Source: Thermoanaerobaculia bacterium (GTDB taxonomy: Bacteria; Acidobacteriota; Thermoanaerobaculia; Multivoradales; JAIOJS01). From it: a stretch of DNA of 64,000 nt. The notes beneath the pieces are model-generated. The model did no database searches and was not told where the DNA came from. It saw nothing but the letters and a program-made list of their open reading frames with translations. Shown in pieces: positions 9,465-18,078 of this stretch. Where the stretch lies: assembly GCA_030429235.1 (NCBI GenBank), contig JAUIDB010000021.1:1-64000 (forward strand). The letters run 5' to 3'. Both the position numbers and the translations under genes were made by a program. Numbering within the stretch: position 1 is the stretch's first letter; the number at the start of each line of letters is the position of its first letter.

Positions 9465-9664
9465 TCGATGAGAGTGGCTTCCACGCCCTCGCTCCGCGAT
9501 CTCGCCCTCGAGGCGGGTTGTCGGGAGCGTCCTACCTCGCAGACCTTTCGCTCTGGCCTCGTCAGGGTGCAGATCGACTTACAACCGTACCGACACCGCC
9601 GAGGTGGAGTCCCGAGACTCCTGCGGCGACGCCGTCGTACGCCAGAACAACGAACGGAGAACCC

Positions 9665-12037
9665 GTGACCCGAAGAATGCTGATCAACGCGCAGTCGCCC
9701 GAAGAACTGCGAATCGCCGTCGTCGACGGCCCCACCCTGGAAGAGCTTCAGGTCGAGGTGGCCGAACGAGGACTGACCCGCGGCAACATCTACCGCGGAC
9801 GCATCGCCAACATTCAGCCGAGCCTCAACGCCGCTTTTATCGACTATGGAGCCGAGCGGCACGGCTTCCTCGCCTTGCAAGATCTGGTGCCGGAAGCCTG
9901 GTATCGCCAGCCGAAGGGAAACGGCCGGCCCAAGATCGAAGATGTCCTCGACCGGGGCAAACCGATCGTGGTCCAGGTCACCAAGGAGCCCGAAGGACAG
10001 AAGGGCGCGGCGCTGACCACCAACCTCTCACTGGCCGGCCGCTACCTGGTCCTGACTCCTTTCGACTCCTCGATCGGCGTCTCCCGCAAGGTGAACGACG
10101 ACGAGACCAGAAAGTCCCTCAAGCAACTCGTCAAGAAACTCGAGGTCCCCGACGGCTGTGGCGCCATCGTCCGCACCAACGCTTTCGGACAGAACAAGAC
10201 GACGCTGACTCGTGACCTGAACGCCCTATTGCGCCTCTGGAAGAGGATCGGCGCCGAGGCCCGCACGGGCAAGGAGATCAAGCTCCTCTACTCCGACCAG
10301 GACATCATCCTGCAGTCCCTTCGCGACTACCTCGACACCAGCATCGAAGAGGTCGTCGTCGACGATGCGTTCGCCTACGCGAAGGCAGAGCAGTACATGA
10401 AGGCCTTCATGCCGCGCAGCAAGACCCAGCTGCTGCGCTACGACGAGCGGACCCCGATCTTCTCGAAATACCACCTCGAGACCCAGATCGACCGCATTTA
10501 CCAGCGGTCGGTCGAACTCCCGAGTGGCGGTTCGATCGTCATCGACCGGGCGGAAGCCCTCACCGCCATCGATATCAACTCGGGTCGCTCGACCAAGGCC
10601 AAATCGCAGGAAGAGACAGCACTGCACACCAACCTCGAATCGGCCCGTGAGGTCGCGCGCCAGCTGCGGCTGCGCGACATCGGTGGGCTCATCGTGGTCG
10701 ATTTCATCGACATGCGTACCCAGAAGAATCGTCGCAAGGTCGAGAAGACGCTGCGGGACGCGATGAAGCCCGACAAGGCTCGTTTCGAGGTCGGGCGGAT
10801 CAGTAGCAACGGGCTCCTCGAGATCAACCGCCAGCGCATTAAGCAGGCCCTCCTGATGCGCACACACCACGCGTGCCCTACCTGCGGTGGCACCGGTCGT
10901 CTCGCCAGTCCCGAACTGGTCGGACTCAACCTGGTGCGACGGATCGAAGCCCGGGCAGCATCGGGCGCCATCAGCGAGGTGACGATCACCTTGCACGCTG
11001 AGGTGGCCGATGCCGTCCAGAACCAGCGACGACGAGAACTCGCCGCCATCGAGCAGGAGTTCGGGATCGCCATCGAGATCGTCTCCTCGAGCCGGTTCCA
11101 TCCCTCCGAACAGAAGATCGACTGGACGGCTCGGCCAGCCGAGGAGCGCAACGAAGTGCCCCGTGAGCCGCTCCCGACGCGCGGTCAGGCCGCCACACTG
11201 AGCGAGGCTACCGCCAATCTCGAGGCCGCCGACGAGGAAGAAGAGGCCGAGGGTTCGCGCAGCCGGCGACGCCGACGCCGTGGCGGTCGCCGACGACGCC
11301 GCAACGGCGAGGGCGAGAGTTCCGACTCGCGCCGCTCCGACAGCTCCGACCAAAGCGACGCGGCGGCCGTTTCCCCCCAGGCCGACGAGGGCGCGTCCGA
11401 AGACGGCGACGACAGCGACGAGCGCAGCGGCTCCCGACGCCGCCGGGGCCGACGGGGTGGCCGTGGTCGCCGACGGCGCTCCGCTGAAGGATCCGACTCC
11501 ACCACCGAGACCCGCGACACCGCTGGGCAGCCCACCACGGAGTCAGAGCCCACGCCCGAGGTAGCCGCCACCGGCGACGAGGCACCGGAGGAGGGTCCCC
11601 GCCGCAGGGGCCGTCGCCGTGGTCGCTCGGGTCGGTCGGCGGAGGCCTCGGGTACCCCCGAGTCGAACCGCTCCGAACCGGCGACGACCAGCGAAGCGGC
11701 CGCGCCACCGGAGACTCCGCCCGCATCGGGCGAAGAAACCAAGACCCGACCCCGTCGCGGTCGGAGCCGACGCAGTGCCCGTGCTGGCGCGGACGAAAGC
11801 ACCGAGGCTCCCTCCAACGGAGCGACTCCGACGTCGAAACCGGCGAGGGACGACTCGGTGGATCAACAGGTCGAGGCTCTGATGACGGACCTCGAGGCCC
11901 CCGTGCGGACACGGCGAGGACGTGGCCGGCGCGCCGAGTCCCCCGACGATGCCACGCCCTCCGCCGGCACCGCCACGGTGGCTCCCGAGCCGGTGGCGGT
12001 GCCGAGCCGAGACGAGGGCGGATCACCGACCACCTGA
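9665..12037 (+). CDS. rng: Ribonuclease E/G family endoribonuclease with Arg-rich C-terminal tail
   Basis: A 790-residue protein. The GTG at 9665 gives the family start TRRMLINAQSPEELRIAV and has a GGAG upstream; the frame runs further upstream without homology. Residues 1-490 hold the catalytic half: the S1-like RNA-binding domain (GNIYRGRIANIQPSLNAAFIDYG), the DNase I-like domain with metal-binding aspartates in EALTAIDINSG and GLIVVDFIDM, and the Zn-link CPTCGGTGR. From about residue 520 the tail is a disordered mix of Glu/Ser/Thr-rich stretches and at least five Arg/Gly-rich clusters, probably RNA-binding and a scaffold for degradosome-like partners. About 200 bp upstream is noncoding. 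It processes rRNA and decays mRNA. Confidence 0.94.
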   Translation: MTRRMLINAQSPEELRIAVVDGPTLEELQVEVAERGLTRGNIYRGRIANIQPSLNAAFIDYGAERHGFLALQDLVPEAWYRQPKGNGRPKIEDVLDRGKPIVVQVTKEPEGQKGAALTTNLSLAGRYLVLTPFDSSIGVSRKVNDDETRKSLKQLVKKLEVPDGCGAIVRTNAFGQNKTTLTRDLNALLRLWKRIGAEARTGKEIKLLYSDQDIILQSLRDYLDTSIEEVVVDDAFAYAKAEQYMKAFMPRSKTQLLRYDERTPIFSKYHLETQIDRIYQRSVELPSGGSIVIDRAEALTAIDINSGRSTKAKSQEETALHTNLESAREVARQLRLRDIGGLIVVDFIDMRTQKNRRKVEKTLRDAMKPDKARFEVGRISSNGLLEINRQRIKQALLMRTHHACPTCGGTGRLASPELVGLNLVRRIEARAASGAISEVTITLHAEVADAVQNQRRRELAAIEQEFGIAIEIVSSSRFHPSEQKIDWTARPAEERNEVPREPLPTRGQAATLSEATANLEAADEEEEAEGSRSRRRRRRGGRRRRRNGEGESSDSRRSDSSDQSDAAAVSPQADEGASEDGDDSDERSGSRRRRGRRGGRGRRRRSAEGSDSTTETRDTAGQPTTESEPTPEVAATGDEAPEEGPRRRGRRRGRSGRSAEASGTPESNRSEPATTSEAAAPPETPPASGEETKTRPRRGRSRRSARAGADESTEAPSNGATPTSKPARDDSVDQQVEALMTDLEAPVRTRRGRGRRAESPDDATPSAGTATVAPEPVAVPSRDEGGSPTT

Positions 12038-12054
12038 CCGTCGACTGAGCCAAC

Positions 12055-12084
12055 GCTCGTCCCGACGCGCCCGCCGGGACGAGC
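12055..12084 (+). terminator. Perfect 10-bp inverted repeat after the RNase gene
   Basis: The arms GCTCGTCCCG (12055-12064) and CGGGACGAGC (12075-12084) pair perfectly across a 10-nt loop, 17 nt after the RNase E/G stop. There is no U-tract, so it may act with Rho or as a 3' stabilising stem rather than as a classical intrinsic terminator. Confidence 0.5.
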
Positions 12085-12122
12085 CGCTTACCCTTACTCG
12101 GTCCCGAGCCGCTCGTGTCCGA

Positions 12123-12152
12123 TTGACCCGATTGGCTCCGGTCGACTAATCT
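12123..12152 (+). promoter_or_regulatory. Promoter TTGACC-N18-TAATCT, leaderless start for PilT-like gene 1
   Basis: The -35 TTGACC is at 12123-12128 and the -10 TAATCT at 12147-12152, separated by 18 bp. The -10 ends 6 nt before the GTG at 12159, so transcription should begin on or next to the start codon. No Shine-Dalgarno sequence is present. Confidence 0.6.
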
Positions 12153-12158
12153 GCTGGG

Positions 12159-13490
12159 GTGAGTCGGGACAACCTGCTCGGCCGACTGGCCGTCCACTAC
12201 AAGCTGATCAGCAAGGATCAGCTCGTCGATGCCCTGGGTCAGCAGAGCCGGGATGGCGGTACGCAGCGCCTGGGTGAGATCCTGATCGAACGGGGATGGC
12301 TCAGCGAAGCGCGCTTCGCGCAGCTGTTGGACATTCAGGAGAAGTACCAGGAACAGTTGCAGGCCAAGGCCCCGGTACAGCCGGAGGGCGCCGCGGCGAC
12401 CTCCGAGAAACCTGCTCCTCCCCCACCGCCTCCGACCTTCGACCCCGAGCAGATCGAGTCGCTCCTGGCCTACGCTGCCGCCGTCGGCGCCAGCGATCTC
12501 CACGTGCATGCGGCGTCGCCGCTGCGGATTCGTCGCAATGGAGTCCTCGAGGTCCTGTCCGAGACTCCGCTGCCAGCGGCGAACACCGAACGTCTGATCG
12601 AGGCCGTGCTCACGCCCGGCCAGCGGCAGCAGTTGGCAGAGATCGGCGAGATCGACTTCTCCTACACCCTGGCCGGTACCGGACGCTTTCGGGTCAACGC
12701 GTACGCTCAACAGAACGGCCTCGATGCGGTGTTCCGCGTCATTCCACCGCAGCCCCCGAGTCTCACCGAACTGGGACTCCCCCTGGACCTCGCTCGCTTC
12801 TGCAACCACCACCAGGGCCTGGTGCTGATCACCGGTCCGGCCGGGTGCGGCAAGTCGTCGACCCTGGCCGCCCTGATTCGAATTCTGAACGAAGAACGCC
12901 GCGACCACGTCATCACCATCGAAGATCCGGTCGAGCACGTACACCTCTCGCAGCGATCCGTGGTCAATCAACGGCAAGTCGGTGCCCACACCGAGTCGTT
13001 CTCCCGCGCCCTGCGCGCCGCGCTCCGGGAAGATCCGGACATCATCGCGGTCGGAGAGCTTCGCGATCTCGAGACGATCTCCCTGGCCCTGACGGCGGCC
13101 GAAACTGGCCATCTCGTCCTCGCCACCCTGCACACGACCAACGCCACCGCTACCATCAACCGATTGATCGGCGTTTTTCCCCCCGACCAACAAAACCAGG
13201 TTCGCACGATGGTCTCCGAATCGCTGCGAGCGATCGTGTCGCAGAGGTTGGTCCCGCGTGCCGACGATGAAGGGCGGGTGCCGGCCCTCGAGGTACTGGT
13301 GTGCAACCGCGCCGTCGGCAACCTCATTCGCGAGAAGAAGACCTTCCAGATCCGCTCGATCCTGCAAACCGGGTCGAGTCAGGGAATGCGACTGTTGGAC
13401 TCCTCGCTGAAGGAACTGGTCGACGCCGGTACCATCACCAGAGAAGCCGCCGCTCACGTGGCCGAGAACCCGTCCCTCTTCACCCCTTGA
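12159..13490 (+). CDS. PilT-family ATPase with an N-terminal MshEN-like domain
   Basis: A 443-residue secretion-superfamily ATPase. Residues 1-65 look like the short helical GspE/MshE N-terminal domain (LISKDQLVDAL, LGEILIERGWLSEARFAQLL), which binds c-di-GMP in some relatives. A proline-rich linker follows. Residues from about 105 form a PilT-type motor: VGASDLHVHAAS, Walker A GPAGCGKSS at about 226-234, VTIEDPVEHVH-like Asp box, DPDIIAVGELRD Walker B, and LATLHTTNA His box. It lacks the tetracysteine zinc motif of PilB, so a retraction-type or regulatory ATPase is more likely than an extension motor. The next gene is a second PilT-like ATPase 44 bp downstream. Confidence 0.9.
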   Translation: MSRDNLLGRLAVHYKLISKDQLVDALGQQSRDGGTQRLGEILIERGWLSEARFAQLLDIQEKYQEQLQAKAPVQPEGAAATSEKPAPPPPPPTFDPEQIESLLAYAAAVGASDLHVHAASPLRIRRNGVLEVLSETPLPAANTERLIEAVLTPGQRQQLAEIGEIDFSYTLAGTGRFRVNAYAQQNGLDAVFRVIPPQPPSLTELGLPLDLARFCNHHQGLVLITGPAGCGKSSTLAALIRILNEERRDHVITIEDPVEHVHLSQRSVVNQRQVGAHTESFSRALRAALREDPDIIAVGELRDLETISLALTAAETGHLVLATLHTTNATATINRLIGVFPPDQQNQVRTMVSESLRAIVSQRLVPRADDEGRVPALEVLVCNRAVGNLIREKKTFQIRSILQTGSSQGMRLLDSSLKELVDAGTITREAAAHVAENPSLFTP

Positions 13491-13534
13491 TCCGGTCAGA
13501 GACTCAGCAACCCTAGCTCCCCCACCTACACCTC

Positions 13535-14599
13535 ATGGCCCGACTCCACGAACTCTTCCGTTACCTCCGAGACGAGAAGGGCAGCGATCTCCACCTGGTC
13601 AGCGGCCTCGAACCACGGATGCGGCGCCACGGCCATCTGGAGGCGATTCCGAACTGGGAGCGCCTGACGACCGAGGGTCTCGCCGGTATGCTGCGGGAAC
13701 TCGTCAGCGACGAACGCTGGCAGGAATTCGAGCGGGATGGCGACCTGGACTTCGCCTACGGTCTTGATGGCGTGGCCCGATTCCGCGGCAACTACCTCCG
13801 CCAGGAGCATGGAATCTCGGCCGTCTTCCGGATCATCCCCCAGAAGATCCTGACCCTCGAAGAGCTGCGAGTCGCACCTGCGATCGAGACCCTCTCCGAC
13901 CTGCGGCAGGGGCTGGTGCTGGTCACCGGGCCGACGGGCTCAGGAAAATCGACCACGCTGGCCGCGATCATCGATCGGATCAACCGCAAGCACGCCCGCC
14001 ACATCGTGACCATCGAGGACCCGATCGAGTTCGTTCACCCCGAGATTCGCTCGGTGTTCTCGCAACGCGAGGTCGGACGAGATACTCCATCCTTTGGCCA
14101 TGCCCTGAAGTCGGCGATCCGTCAGGATGCCGATGTCATCCTGGTCGGCGAGATGCGCGACCAGGAGACGATCGCTCTCGCCATCACTGCCGCCGAGATG
14201 GGCGCCCTCGTCTTTGGAACGCTCCACACCAACAGCGCCACCAACACCATCGACCGCCTGATCGACGCCTTCCCCGCCGACCAACAGGCCCAGATCCGCA
14301 CGACACTGGCCGAATCACTGGCCGCCATCGTGGCTCAGTTGCTCCTGCGCACCGCGGACGGGCAAGGGCGCGTCGCCGCCAACGAAATCCTGCTCCGTAC
14401 CAGCGGGTTACCCAACGTGATTCGCGAAGGCAACACACCGATGATCCGTTCCATCATTCAGGGCGGTCGCAAGGAGGGGATGCAGATGATGGACGACGCC
14501 CTGGCCGACCTCCTCGAACGCAAGGTCATCTCTCCGCGCGATGCACACCAGAAGGCGGCCGAGAAGGCACGCTTCGAGGAGTTCCTCGACGAAGAGTGA
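13535..14599 (+). CDS. pilT: Type IV pilus retraction ATPase, PilT/PilU-like
   Basis: A 354-residue PilT family protein of normal length. It has GSDLHLVSG at the N-terminus, Walker A GPTGSGKST at about residues 132-140, VTIEDPIEFVH, the Walker B region DADVILVGEMRD, and the FGTLHTNSA His box. The C-terminal tail is acidic and lacks an obvious AIRNLIRE-type motif apart from GLPNVIREGN. PilT hexamers at the inner-membrane base of type IV pili retract the fibre for twitching motility and DNA uptake; PilU is the accessory paralogue and cannot be excluded. Two adjacent paralogues suggest a PilT-PilU-like pair. Pilin and assembly genes are not in this window. Confidence 0.9.
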   Translation: MARLHELFRYLRDEKGSDLHLVSGLEPRMRRHGHLEAIPNWERLTTEGLAGMLRELVSDERWQEFERDGDLDFAYGLDGVARFRGNYLRQEHGISAVFRIIPQKILTLEELRVAPAIETLSDLRQGLVLVTGPTGSGKSTTLAAIIDRINRKHARHIVTIEDPIEFVHPEIRSVFSQREVGRDTPSFGHALKSAIRQDADVILVGEMRDQETIALAITAAEMGALVFGTLHTNSATNTIDRLIDAFPADQQAQIRTTLAESLAAIVAQLLLRTADGQGRVAANEILLRTSGLPNVIREGNTPMIRSIIQGGRKEGMQMMDDALADLLERKVISPRDAHQKAAEKARFEEFLDEE

Positions 14600-14663
14600 C
14601 CTCCTCGGTCCCCACCGGCCGACTTCCGCCTCGCCGCTCCTAGTGCTCGGCGCCGCGAGGCTT

Positions 14664-14669
14664 TAGAAT
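14664..14669 (+). promoter_or_regulatory. Candidate -10 (TAGAAT) for speA
   Basis: TAGAAT matches the -10 consensus in five of six positions and ends 10 nt before the speA ATG. The predicted transcript would have only about 3-4 untranslated bases. No -35 is evident. Confidence 0.4.
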
Positions 14670-14679
14670 CCGGCTCGCC

Positions 14680-16623
14680 ATGAACGCCGACGCTCGCCAG
14701 ACCCGCACGACCTTCGATGACCTGTACCGCATCGCCGAGTGGGGAGGCGACTACTTCGCCGTCAACCCCGCTGGCAACGTCTCGGTGCAACCGAGACAGA
14801 GTCCAGAAGGCAGCATCGACCTGCTCGAAGTCGTCCAGGGGCTCGAGGCGCGTGGGATCTCGACCCCGGTTCTGGTTCGGTTTCCCGACCTGCTCTCTCA
14901 CCGTCTCGCCGAAATCCACGGTGCCTTTCAGCAGGCGATCGAGGAACACGAGTACCGGGGTGGGCATGTCGGGATCTACCCCATCAAGGTCAATCAACAG
15001 CGTCAGGTCGTCGAGACCATCCACCAGCGAGGAGTCGCCCTCGGATTCGGCCTCGAAGTCGGCTCCAAGCCGGAACTGGTGGCGGTGCTCGGCATCACCT
15101 CCAGCGAGGATGACCGCCTCATTCTCTGCAACGGGTTCAAGGACGACGAGTACATCGAGAACGCCATCCTGGCGCGCAAGCTGGGTCGCAACGTCCTGCC
15201 GATCGTCGAAAACTCCTCCGAAATGCGGCTCATTCTGAAACACGCCGATCGCTACGGCGTCGAGCCCCAGTTCGGAATGCGGGTCAAGATCGCCTCGACC
15301 GGAACCGGCCGCTGGAGCCAGTCGGCGGGGAGCCGCAGCAAGTTCGGGCTGACCGTGCCCCAGGTCGTGGCTGCCGTCGAGGAACTCAACCAGTTGGGCC
15401 TGGCACACTGCCTGGTTCTCCTCCACTGCCACATGGGCAGCCAGATCCACGACATTCGTCGCATCAAAGACGGCATCAACGAACTCGCCCAGGTTTACGT
15501 GGGCCTCCACAAACTGGGAGCCGGACTGCGCTACCTCGACGTCGGCGGGGGGCTCGGTGTCGACTACGACGGAAGCCAGACCAACGTCGAGTCCTCGATC
15601 AACTACACCCTCGAGGAGTACGCCACCGACATCGTGCACCGTATCCTCCACGTCTGCGACAACGCCGACGTACCCCACCCGGACGTCATCACCGAGTGCG
15701 GTCGTGCCATGGTTGCCCACCATAGCGTGCTTCTCTTCGACGTACTGGGCTCGACCACCCGCGAGGAGACCGAGTCGTTCCCGGGGGACCTCGAAGCGAC
15801 CTTGGACGACGAAGTCCCTCAACCGATTTTCGACCTTCTCGAGGCCTACCGCTGCCTCGAGCCCGACAGCAACCTCGTCGCCACGTACCACGATGCGATC
15901 CAGGCCCGGGACGAGGCGATGCACCTGTTCAACCTCGGCTATCTCGAACTGCCGCTTCGAGCGCTGGCCGAGCGACTCTTCTGGGCGACCTGTACCCGGA
16001 TTCGGAACCTCAGCCGAGAACTGGAGGAGCGACCGGAGGAACTCCTCGATCTCGAAGAGAAGCTCCGCGACATCTACTTCTGCAACTTCTCGCTCTTTCA
16101 ATCCCTCCCCGATAGCTGGGCCCTGCGACAGGTCTTCCCGGTGATGCCGATCCATCGGCTGGACGAGACTCCGACTCGGCTCGGAATCCTCGCCGACATC
16201 ACCTGCGATTCCGACGGCAAGATCGACCTCTTTCCCGAACACCGGGAGATGAAACGAACGTTGGAACTCCATCCCCTGCGCGAGGGGGAGCCCTACTACC
16301 TCGGCGTATTCCTGGTCGGGGCCTACCAGGAAACGCTGGGAGATCTCCACAACCTGTTCGGCGACGCCCACGTCGTCCACGTCGAGTCCTCCCCCGACCG
16401 GACGCGAGGCTGGCGGATCCGCGACGTCATCGAAGGCGATACCGTGCGGGAGGTTCTCACCTACTTCCAGTATTCGCCGGACGCCCTGCTCGAACGGGTG
16501 CGGGACGACTGCGAACAAGCGGTCGCAAGCGGACGCATGCGCGTCGAGGAGAGTCGCGCTCTGCTCACGTTTTACCGCCAGGGCCTGGATGGCTACACCT
16601 ATCTGGAAGCGGAAGAAGAGTAG
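14680..16623 (+). CDS. speA: Biosynthetic arginine decarboxylase SpeA
   Basis: A 647-residue fold III PLP enzyme with typical SpeA length (about 630-660). It converts arginine to agmatine, the first step of the agmatine route to putrescine. The N-terminus has the family DLYRIAEWGGDYFAVN. The PLP lysine is K103 in GIYPIKVNQQ. VLLHCHMGSQIHD, the glycine-rich LDVGGGLGVDYDG, ECGRAMVAHHSV and the C-terminal DALLERVRDDCE region are present. It also fits the active-site role of CDSDGKID near residue 507. No agmatinase or agmatine deiminase is adjacent. The 80-bp gap upstream has an AT-rich -10-like element but no ribosome binding site. Confidence 0.96.
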   Translation: MNADARQTRTTFDDLYRIAEWGGDYFAVNPAGNVSVQPRQSPEGSIDLLEVVQGLEARGISTPVLVRFPDLLSHRLAEIHGAFQQAIEEHEYRGGHVGIYPIKVNQQRQVVETIHQRGVALGFGLEVGSKPELVAVLGITSSEDDRLILCNGFKDDEYIENAILARKLGRNVLPIVENSSEMRLILKHADRYGVEPQFGMRVKIASTGTGRWSQSAGSRSKFGLTVPQVVAAVEELNQLGLAHCLVLLHCHMGSQIHDIRRIKDGINELAQVYVGLHKLGAGLRYLDVGGGLGVDYDGSQTNVESSINYTLEEYATDIVHRILHVCDNADVPHPDVITECGRAMVAHHSVLLFDVLGSTTREETESFPGDLEATLDDEVPQPIFDLLEAYRCLEPDSNLVATYHDAIQARDEAMHLFNLGYLELPLRALAERLFWATCTRIRNLSRELEERPEELLDLEEKLRDIYFCNFSLFQSLPDSWALRQVFPVMPIHRLDETPTRLGILADITCDSDGKIDLFPEHREMKRTLELHPLREGEPYYLGVFLVGAYQETLGDLHNLFGDAHVVHVESSPDRTRGWRIRDVIEGDTVREVLTYFQYSPDALLERVRDDCEQAVASGRMRVEESRALLTFYRQGLDGYTYLEAEEE

Positions 16624-16654
16624 GCACACCGCATCGGAACCCTTGGTGGTCCGG

Positions 16655-16660
16655 TAGACT
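16655..16660 (+). promoter_or_regulatory. Candidate -10 (TAGACT) for leaderless flavoprotein mRNA
   Basis: TAGACT sits exactly 6 nt before the ATG at 16667. No ribosome binding site and no clear -35 are visible in the 43-bp gap after speA. Confidence 0.4.
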
Positions 16661-16666
16661 CGCGGG

Positions 16667-17998
16667 ATGGCAGAACGGCGCGAAATCCTCGTGATCGGTG
16701 GGGGACCGGGCGGGAGTACGGTGGCCAACTTCCTGGCCCAGGCTGGTCGCGATGTTCTGCTCTGCGAGCGCGACCGGTTTCCTCGCTTCCACGTCGGAGA
16801 GTCGCTTCTTCCCTACTCGGTTCCCATCTTCGAGCGGCTCGGCGTCTGGAACGAACTGGTCGACTACGGATTCCAGCGCAAGTACGGAGGGGACTTGATC
16901 TTCGAACCCGGGGGTCAACGAGTCTCGATCGACTTCGCGGCCGGCGTCGAACCTCAGTACGACATGGCGCTCCAGGTGCGGCGCGCCGAGTTCGACGATA
17001 TCCTGTTGCGGCGCGCCGCAACGGTGGGCGTCGAGGTGCGCCAGGAAACGCCGGTAGCCCGTGTCCTCTTCGACGGCGACCGCGCCGTCGGGGCCGAACT
17101 CGCCAGCGGTCAGCGGATCGAAGCCAAGGTCGTGATCGACGCCAGTGGGCGCGATACCCTCCTCGGCTCGCAGCTCGGAACCCGCCGACGGGATCCCCGA
17201 CTCCGCCAGGTGGCGCTCTTTGCCCCCTGGAAGGGAGCCAGAATGGGGGTGGGTCGCGACGGTGGCAACGTCCTGATCGTCGGCGGACCCACCGGTTGGT
17301 TCTGGATGATCCCGCTCGACCAGGAGCAGACCTCCGTCGGAGTCGTGTGCCCCCGGTCGACGATGCAGCAACGAGCAGGGAGGAGCCTCGACGAGTTCTT
17401 CGACGAACTCGCGGCCACCTCGAGCGAGGTGTCGAGGCGCCTCGTCGGAGCCACGCGACTGAAGCCCGTCCAACCGACTGCGGACTTCTCCTACCAGTTG
17501 GACCAGTTCGGCGGCGACGGCTGGGTGGTGGTGGGAGATGCCGCCGCGTTTCTCGACCCGGTGTTCTCCTCCGGTATCCACATCGCCGTTGACGCCGCGG
17601 AGCGAGCCGCCCGCGCGATCCGGCGTGCACTCGATCACAAGGACCGATTCGACGCCGCCGACTGCCGCCGCTTCGAGCGCGATGTCCGACGCGGTTTGAC
17701 GCGATTTCGCCGGTACATTCTCGGCTACTACGACCCGGGGTTCGCTTCCCTCTTCTCGTCCGAGAACCCGCCGCCATTTCTCTTCCCACCGATCGTCTCG
17801 ATCATCGCCGGCAAGGTGCAAGACTGGACGCCCCGAGTCTGGCTGTCGGACCGCATCCTCTTCCTGCAGTCCGCCCGCTTCCGGCGCGCCATGGAGAGGG
17901 GGCGCATGCCGCAGTTCGTCGCACCGGCCCACGAAGATGGAAGGATCGTCGTCGACAGATCCGGCGCCGCCGACGACCGTGCGACCACCGCGTCGTGA
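16667..17998 (+). CDS. FAD-dependent oxidoreductase of the halogenase/geranylgeranyl-reductase superfamily
   Basis: A 443-residue flavoprotein. The Rossmann FAD motif VIGGGPGGS is at about residues 9-17, the second FAD contact is GDAAAFLDP near 289-298, and the RFPRFHVGESLLPYS segment is typical of the tryptophan-halogenase-like branch. It also carries W211-F-W-M-I-P216, which fits the WxWxIP signature that blocks monooxygenation in flavin halogenases, and F295-L-D-P-V-F-S-S-G303, which fits their FxPxxSxG motif. The catalytic lysine cannot be assigned by eye. Similar motifs occur in uncharacterised oxidoreductases, so halogenation is a hypothesis. The msrA gene follows closely on the same strand. 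Confidence 0.78.
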   Translation: MAERREILVIGGGPGGSTVANFLAQAGRDVLLCERDRFPRFHVGESLLPYSVPIFERLGVWNELVDYGFQRKYGGDLIFEPGGQRVSIDFAAGVEPQYDMALQVRRAEFDDILLRRAATVGVEVRQETPVARVLFDGDRAVGAELASGQRIEAKVVIDASGRDTLLGSQLGTRRRDPRLRQVALFAPWKGARMGVGRDGGNVLIVGGPTGWFWMIPLDQEQTSVGVVCPRSTMQQRAGRSLDEFFDELAATSSEVSRRLVGATRLKPVQPTADFSYQLDQFGGDGWVVVGDAAAFLDPVFSSGIHIAVDAAERAARAIRRALDHKDRFDAADCRRFERDVRRGLTRFRRYILGYYDPGFASLFSSENPPPFLFPPIVSIIAGKVQDWTPRVWLSDRILFLQSARFRRAMERGRMPQFVAPAHEDGRIVVDRSGAADDRATTAS

Positions 17999-18078
17999 AC
18001 CGCTCGCAGCTCGCCTGCGTAGCGCCTATGACGGCGGGATCCACCGCCGCTGCTTCCGACCTCAGGAGACTACCGATC

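Noticed and set aside
14458-16728. Long antisense frame opposite speA
   Set aside because: The sense frame encodes all SpeA motifs; the antisense frame shows none.
17995-18078. GTG start for msrA overlapping the flavoprotein stop
   Set aside because: The ATG at 18079 has AGGAG upstream and exposes a signal sequence; the added 28 residues show no homology.
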